Origin: JACVSF01 sp036702855
GTDB taxonomy: Bacteria > Cyanobacteriota > Cyanobacteriia > Phormidesmidales > Phormidesmidaceae
DNA: 8,592 nt
Reading direction: 5' to 3'
Assembly (NCBI GenBank): GCA_036702855.1
Contig: DATNQF010000224.1
Span: 1 to 8,592 of the forward strand
Shown here: positions 5,273 to 8,592 of the stretch, one piece after another
How the letters are laid out: each line of letters begins with the position of its first letter
Position numbering within the stretch: position 1 is the stretch's first letter
The notes under the pieces: model-generated
Told to the model about the DNA's origin: nothing
Database searches by the model: none
Seen by the model: the letters and a program-made list of their open reading frames with translations, nothing else
Program-made: the position numbers and the translations under genes

Positions 5273-6205
5273 ATGTCTTCAAAGCTCACTCTTGCTCTGG
5301 TAGAGAATGCAGCGGTTCGATTTGATCAGGTTATGACCGAACTTCTTGAAACCTGGGGCTGGCCCTGTGAATGCACATCACCTGGCAGATTACAGCAATG
5401 TCTTTCGTGTCCAGGCTTTAGGCAGCTCGTAGAAGATATGCAACAGCGGCTTGCCGCCAATCTTGAGGATGACCTCGTAGAGTTAGCGCCTCTTGTGCTC
5501 AAGCCTCCCTACTCTGATAAGGTGCGGCAGGACTGCTTGTTGCTCTATAAGCGAGGAGCAAATTTGAGCACTATTCAACGAGTCACTGGAGTCACTAACC
5601 GTAAGGTATTACGGGCATGGCTAGTTGAGGCGGAGCTTCTAAGCCGCTCTATCTGTGACTGTAAGCATCAACAGCAGCGGTGTCTTGAACTCTACCAGCA
5701 GGGACTAACCCCAAGCGAGATTGAAGATAGAACACGAGTTCATGCAGATGTCATTAGCCATTGGGCTGGAGAGGCGGGTATCAGCCGCCCTAAGAACCAC
5801 CTTACAGACGCTCAAAAAGAGGCAATTCCTCAGCTCTTTTATGAAAATTTATCTTTCGCTAAGATTGGTCGTTGCATTGACGCTAACCCCCATCAGGTTA
5901 AGCAATGGGCTCGCGAGGCCGGTTTGAAACGTAAACGGATCTATGGTGGTGCTAGGCCGCCTGTCTATAGTGAGAGCGATAAGCAAGAGTGTCTTTTACT
6001 TCTTCAGGAAGGCTACACTACCCAGCAGATCGAGGAGTTGACTGACATTAGTGCAAACACTCTATTGGAGTGGTTTAAAGAATTTTGCCTCCACTTACTA
6101 CAGGAGGGGCGTACTCCTACGGAGGTGGAGGCACTCACTGGAGTTGGTTTTCGAGTACTGCCTAGGTGGTGGAGGACAGTTGTTAATCCCGAAGCCCCTC
6201 AGTAG
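5273..6205 (+). CDS. Protein of five tandem helix-turn-helix units with N-terminal Cys cluster
   Basis: 310 residues, beginning 23 bases after the recombinase stop, so probably in the same operon. The N-terminus has CxCx8CxxC (C32, C34, C43, C46), a likely zinc knuckle. Five repeats follow at about 80-122, 130-170, 177-218, 232-271 and 271-304. Each reads roughly as [QC]LxLxxxG-x3-x-I-E-x3-V-x4-[VL]-x-x-W, the pattern of transposase/resolvase-type HTH units (HTH_psq/HTH_7-like). The fifth is the shortest and follows the fourth without the usual linker. Basic stretches (KRKR at 219-222) sit between units. The protein would bind long or repeated DNA. By position it could be a recombination directionality factor, an architectural protein or the operon's regulator; this is inference. 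I know no named family with this exact layout. Confidence 0.8.
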   Translation: MSSKLTLALVENAAVRFDQVMTELLETWGWPCECTSPGRLQQCLSCPGFRQLVEDMQQRLAANLEDDLVELAPLVLKPPYSDKVRQDCLLLYKRGANLSTIQRVTGVTNRKVLRAWLVEAELLSRSICDCKHQQQRCLELYQQGLTPSEIEDRTRVHADVISHWAGEAGISRPKNHLTDAQKEAIPQLFYENLSFAKIGRCIDANPHQVKQWAREAGLKRKRIYGGARPPVYSESDKQECLLLLQEGYTTQQIEELTDISANTLLEWFKEFCLHLLQEGRTPTEVEALTGVGFRVLPRWWRTVVNPEAPQ

Positions 6206-6398
6206 TAGTGGAGGGTTAATATCGCCTCAAGTTGATTGAATATCTGCAGAAACCGGCAAATATACAACGCAAAATCAAGGGTTCCAGCTACCATAGATCA
6301 ACGAGAGAATGAGGGTTTTGGGCAACTGGCACATCGTCTTTTAGTCCGCTTTCCAGCCGAAGCTGTTCGGTAACTGGCACAAGGGGTGAGATCGCATT
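6206..6398. other. Gene-free stretch with a direct repeat around a hairpin
   Basis: No ORF is supported here. The 13-base motif GG[CT]AACTGGCACA occurs at 6321-6333 and 6369-6381 with one mismatch. Between the copies lies CCGAA-GCTG-TTCGG (6357-6370), a 5-bp stem-loop whose last two bases overlap the second copy. The arrangement may be a protein-binding site, an att-like site of the neighbouring recombinase, or the footprint of an older insertion. Confidence 0.4.
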
Positions 6399-6610
6399 TG
6401 TACAGTGCCAAACTAAATGACATCGAGACAAATCTGTGTCGCTGAACAAAATCTTCTCCATCGCAAGATTACAGAGAGTCTGCTCAGCAGCCTATCATTC
6501 AGCCGTCAGCATTACCAAGCTGGCTTAAGGTGGAAAAAGCAAGCCAGCTTGAGCTTTGCTTCTTTGATGACACTAATGTGTCTCCACGACAAATAAAAAA
6601 TTACTGTACA
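6399..6610. mobile_element. 212-bp mini-element with Tn7-like (type V-K CAST-like) ends
   Basis: The left end starts TGTACAGTGCCAAACTAAAT. The right end, read on the other strand from 6610, starts TGTACAGTAATTTTTTATTT. Both then show TGTC/GACA-type blocks in register: GAGACA at 6425-6430 and GTGTC at 6436-6440 on the left; TGTCTC at 6579-6584 and GACAC at 6569-6573 on the right. From memory, the ends of the Scytonema type V-K CAST begin TGTACAGTGACA and carry similar spaced TGTC repeats bound by TnsB. No gene lies inside, so the element would be non-autonomous. The flanking 5-mers differ (GCATT, TCTGG), so no target duplication is visible. Confidence 0.6.
6516..6551. repeat. 11-bp perfect hairpin inside the mini-element
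   Basis: CAAGCTGGCTT (6516-6526) and AAGCCAGCTTG (6541-6551) are exact inverse copies with a 14-base loop. A mixed T-rich stretch follows. It may be a terminator left from the parent element, or a structured RNA remnant. Its purpose is unknown. Confidence 0.5.
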
Positions 6611-6612
6611 TC

Positions 6613-6624
6613 TGGAGATCTCCA
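6613..6624. repeat. 12-bp palindrome beside the mini-element's right end
   Basis: TGGAGATCTCCA is a perfect 12-bp palindrome starting three bases after the last base of the mini-element. It lies between that end and the 3' end of the polysaccharide gene. It may be chance or part of the original target site. Confidence 0.4.
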
Positions 6625-6661
6625 AGCCCTCATGGGGGTCTGTAAGGGTATGAAACCAAGT

Positions 6662-7612
6662 TTAATCAGATGGGGAATCTGAGAAAATGCCGCTTCCAAT
6701 ATCGGTTTTAACTTGATAAAGTCTGGCTTGGAGCTGTTCGGTTAATTCTGCCAGTCGCCTCTCTTGGCTTAGGTAAGGCTGGGCCGTGTCAGCCAGGTTT
6801 AAGAGGTGTTGGGCCATTCTTTCTGGGGCTTCGTGGGACACCTTTTGGGGAATTAATCCTAGTTGACGGTAACAGTTGAGCCAGTAGCGACTGGCTTTAA
6901 GAGCGGAGCGTACCCCTTGGGCCACTGGGGGATAGCCGGGCAGCCAAGGCGGCAAGTACTGAGGCACAAACTCAACGCCGATGGAGGCGCACCAATCCTG
7001 CCACTTCACTGTCAAAATTCGAGCGCTGGTCTGTACGGGCACCCAGGGAACTCGTAGGGCATCTGCCGCGATCGCACCATGCATGGCTTCGGCCAGAAGC
7101 ACCTCAGTCTCGCTGATGGCCGTAAGAACCTTTTCAACTGGCCAGCGAGGGTCAATGTAGCCAAAACCAATCGCCTGACATATTTGCTGCCAGGTGTCCC
7201 CAGCATAGGTGGCGTGGTGAATGTGGGGCATCCAGGCAAAGGAAACGCGCTTGGGGCCGGAGGGCTGAAAGATCTGCCGGAGCAAGATCGCCCCATCCGT
7301 CAAGGCCATTTGGCGGGGAAGCTGGAGTTGATTGGAGGAGTAGGGACCGCGCACACAGTAAATCCGCCAATGGGAAGGAAGCGGGCGCAGCAGAGGGCGC
7401 TCGTAGCCTGCACCTGTGCTAAAAATGACGACCCTACGAGCGTGCCCTAGGCGTCCAGGCAGGCAATGGTTGAGCAGGGTGCCAATCCCTACAAACAGCG
7501 TGCTACCATCGCCATGAAAGACTCCCGGCAGTAACTGGGGCCAGAGCCAGAGGTTGAGCTGATCTCCAAAGTTTTCTACTCCGTCTCGGCGGCAGTAGTG
7601 AAAGATTTTCAT
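6662..7612 (-). CDS. Polysaccharide pyruvyl transferase family protein
   Basis: Probably adds a ketal pyruvyl group from phosphoenolpyruvate to a sugar of an exported polysaccharide, or acts as a related cytoplasmic transferase of the PF04230 family. From the ATG at 7612 the protein has 316 residues. NFGDQLN (14-20) near the N-terminus, VRGPYS (88-93), LTDGAIL (104-110) and EAMHGAIAADALRVPWVP (175-192) are family hallmarks. The last of these matches the usual SxRxHG region, with Met for Arg. The frame stays open to 7723, but ATG 7612 is preferred for two reasons. Family similarity begins there, and it overlaps the stop of the upstream gene as ATGA, a sign of coupled translation. The C-terminal 55 residues look helical and outside the family core. 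Belongs with the neighbouring glycosyltransferase to a surface-polysaccharide cluster continuing beyond the window. Confidence 0.8.
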   Translation of the reverse strand: MKIFHYCRRDGVENFGDQLNLWLWPQLLPGVFHGDGSTLFVGIGTLLNHCLPGRLGHARRVVIFSTGAGYERPLLRPLPSHWRIYCVRGPYSSNQLQLPRQMALTDGAILLRQIFQPSGPKRVSFAWMPHIHHATYAGDTWQQICQAIGFGYIDPRWPVEKVLTAISETEVLLAEAMHGAIAADALRVPWVPVQTSARILTVKWQDWCASIGVEFVPQYLPPWLPGYPPVAQGVRSALKASRYWLNCYRQLGLIPQKVSHEAPERMAQHLLNLADTAQPYLSQERRLAELTEQLQARLYQVKTDIGSGIFSDSPSD

Positions 7613-8592
7613 GCTGGAAAAAGATGCGATCGCACCTTGCGTTCTATCCGAGCACGGGTTGCGGTCAGTTGCTGCTGTCCCACCTGCCAGGTTCGTTGCC
7701 ACTGGGATTGAGTACGCCAGCAATCATAGGCAGGCATCACCACCGTTTCAATAAAGGTGAGCCAGCGAGTTGCGATCGCCTCAGGGCTCACTGCTTTCGC
7801 CCGTTCCAAGCCGTTAGTTACCATTGCTTTGTATAGCCCCTGCTCATTCTGCAACCGCCGCAGTGCGACCAAAACGTCGTCTAGAGAATTGACCTCTAAA
7901 AAATCCAGATCACTCTGGCGCTCTGCCCGATAAGCAGACTCGCTCCCCAAAATAGCGGGCACACCCGCCAGCCAGGCATTGTAGAGCTTGGTAGCAGGCT
8001 TGTTGCCATAGTTCCGGGTGCGCCGGATGTCCGTGACCTGAAAACTGCGCACGGCAACAATCACATCGACCTCCTGGTAATCGTGCCAGTTTGAGGGTAG
8101 GTCTACCTGCTGGCTCCAGTGATGGCCGCTCAGCCGGGGCCACCAGCACAACCCTAAATCTGCTAAGGCAGCTTTCCAATCGAGTGACGCCAATTCGTCG
8201 GCCAAATTGTTGATATGGCCAAAAAAGGCTACGTTCTGGAGCTGATTGCCTCGCTGGGGGTGCCGGGGTTGCAAACCGGGTTGAGGCCAGTGCGGTAACC
8301 AGTAGCAATGCGTTCGAGCATCGGCCTCCTGGGGATTTTGCACAACCTGAATCTGGGCAGTGGCCCCAGGCAGCACATCCGCCTTGAAGCTAACGATTAA
8401 CCGTTTTGGAGAGGGTTGGAAGACCCGTTCAGCCTGCAAAACGTTACTGTGGACAAAAACAACGCCCTCCTCTGGTAGACCTGGTACCAATTGGCAGGGC
8501 AACCCTGCTGCCGTCAACCGTAGATAGGTCTGCAACGTCCAAGCGTAAATGCCTAGCCCAAACCCAGGCCAAGGTAGGTCTGCATGGGCAGG
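7609..8592 (-). CDS. Glycosyltransferase of GT-B/group 1 type (5' end outside window)
   Basis: Predicted to transfer a sugar from a nucleotide-sugar donor during exopolysaccharide or lipopolysaccharide synthesis. The frame is open to the right edge and shows 327 residues before TGA at 7611-7609. The TTG at 8535 is therefore not a needed start. The visible N-terminal part includes PWPGFGLGIYAW, a typical lead-in to the first Rossmann-like fold. The C-terminal part has KLYNAWLAGVPAILGSESAY (202-221 of the visible part), where a glycine-loop and acidic residues usually bind the donor nucleotide. A 'single-residue smoothing' segment (NSLDDVLVALRRL, 235-247) follows, as in GT4-like enzymes. The end overlaps the pyruvyl transferase start by four bases, so the two are one operon. 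The exact sugar cannot be told. Confidence 0.7.
   Translation of the reverse strand, partial: PAHADLPWPGFGLGIYAWTLQTYLRLTAAGLPCQLVPGLPEEGVVFVHSNVLQAERVFQPSPKRLIVSFKADVLPGATAQIQVVQNPQEADARTHCYWLPHWPQPGLQPRHPQRGNQLQNVAFFGHINNLADELASLDWKAALADLGLCWWPRLSGHHWSQQVDLPSNWHDYQEVDVIVAVRSFQVTDIRRTRNYGNKPATKLYNAWLAGVPAILGSESAYRAERQSDLDFLEVNSLDDVLVALRRLQNEQGLYKAMVTNGLERAKAVSPEAIATRWLTFIETVVMPAYDCWRTQSQWQRTWQVGQQQLTATRARIERKVRSHLFPA

Noticed and set aside
6600..6661. Terminator for the minus-strand polysaccharide genes
   Set aside because: The candidate stems (CCCTCATGGGGG and the 12-bp palindrome) are very short or loopless and not followed closely by a T-run on the minus strand.
6361..6742. AGCTGTTCGGT at 6361-6371 and again at 6732-6742
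   Set aside because: An 11-base match is expected by chance several times in a window of this size, and the second copy is ordinary coding sequence.
7613..7723. 37-residue N-terminal extension of the pyruvyl transferase
   Set aside because: It would overlap the glycosyltransferase by over 100 bases. Family similarity begins at the ATG at 7612, which has an ATGA overlap.
1..8592. CRISPR array, especially near the CAST-like ends
   Set aside because: I saw no regularly spaced repeats of 25-40 bases anywhere in the window, and no cas12k or tns gene.

Overview
The window looks like cyanobacterial DNA. The octamer GCGATCGC (the HIP1 repeat typical of many cyanobacteria) occurs four times, at 28-35, 7068-7075, 7626-7633 and 7772-7779. 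All four copies lie in the two flanks. None occurs between about 36 and 7067, so the middle reads as an accessory island set in a cyanobacterial chromosome.

Layout, left to right. (1) 1-996 (+): 3' part of a two-domain cell-wall hydrolase, an M23-type peptidase followed by a GH24 lysozyme, ending at a hairpin region. (2) 997-1584: a strong sigma70-like promoter (1137-1164), then a short leader with a terminator-like hairpin and two tiny overlapping ORFs. (3) 1585-2796 (+): a 403-residue protein of unknown function with a C-terminal Cys cluster. Its true 5' end may lie at 1445 behind a one-base frameshift. (4) 2797-3292: gene-free DNA with three inverted repeats. (5) 3293-6205 (+): a serine-recombinase locus. 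It holds a frameshifted stand-alone catalytic domain, a large serine recombinase of the XisF/TndX type cut in two by one in-frame TAA, and a 310-residue protein made of five tandem helix-turn-helix units. (6) 6206-6661: gene-free DNA with a 13-base imperfect direct repeat around a hairpin, and a 212-bp mini-element (6399-6610). The ends of that element resemble those of Tn7-like/type V-K CAST transposons. (7) 6662-8592 (-): two translationally coupled genes of surface-polysaccharide synthesis, a polysaccharide pyruvyl transferase-like protein and an incomplete glycosyltransferase.

How it fits together. The recombinase genes are tightly packed: a 4-base overlap with a strong ribosome binding site, then gaps of 15 and 23 bases. 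They read as one operon. The simplest view is a decaying site-specific recombination module beside a non-autonomous transposon relic, between a cell-wall hydrolase and a polysaccharide cluster. The less ordinary view is a three-protein recombination system: a DNA-binding-less catalytic partner, a recombinase split at its domain border, and a multi-HTH DNA-binding accessory protein. Two of the breaks fall on homopolymer runs, so sequencing error must be excluded before either view is believed.
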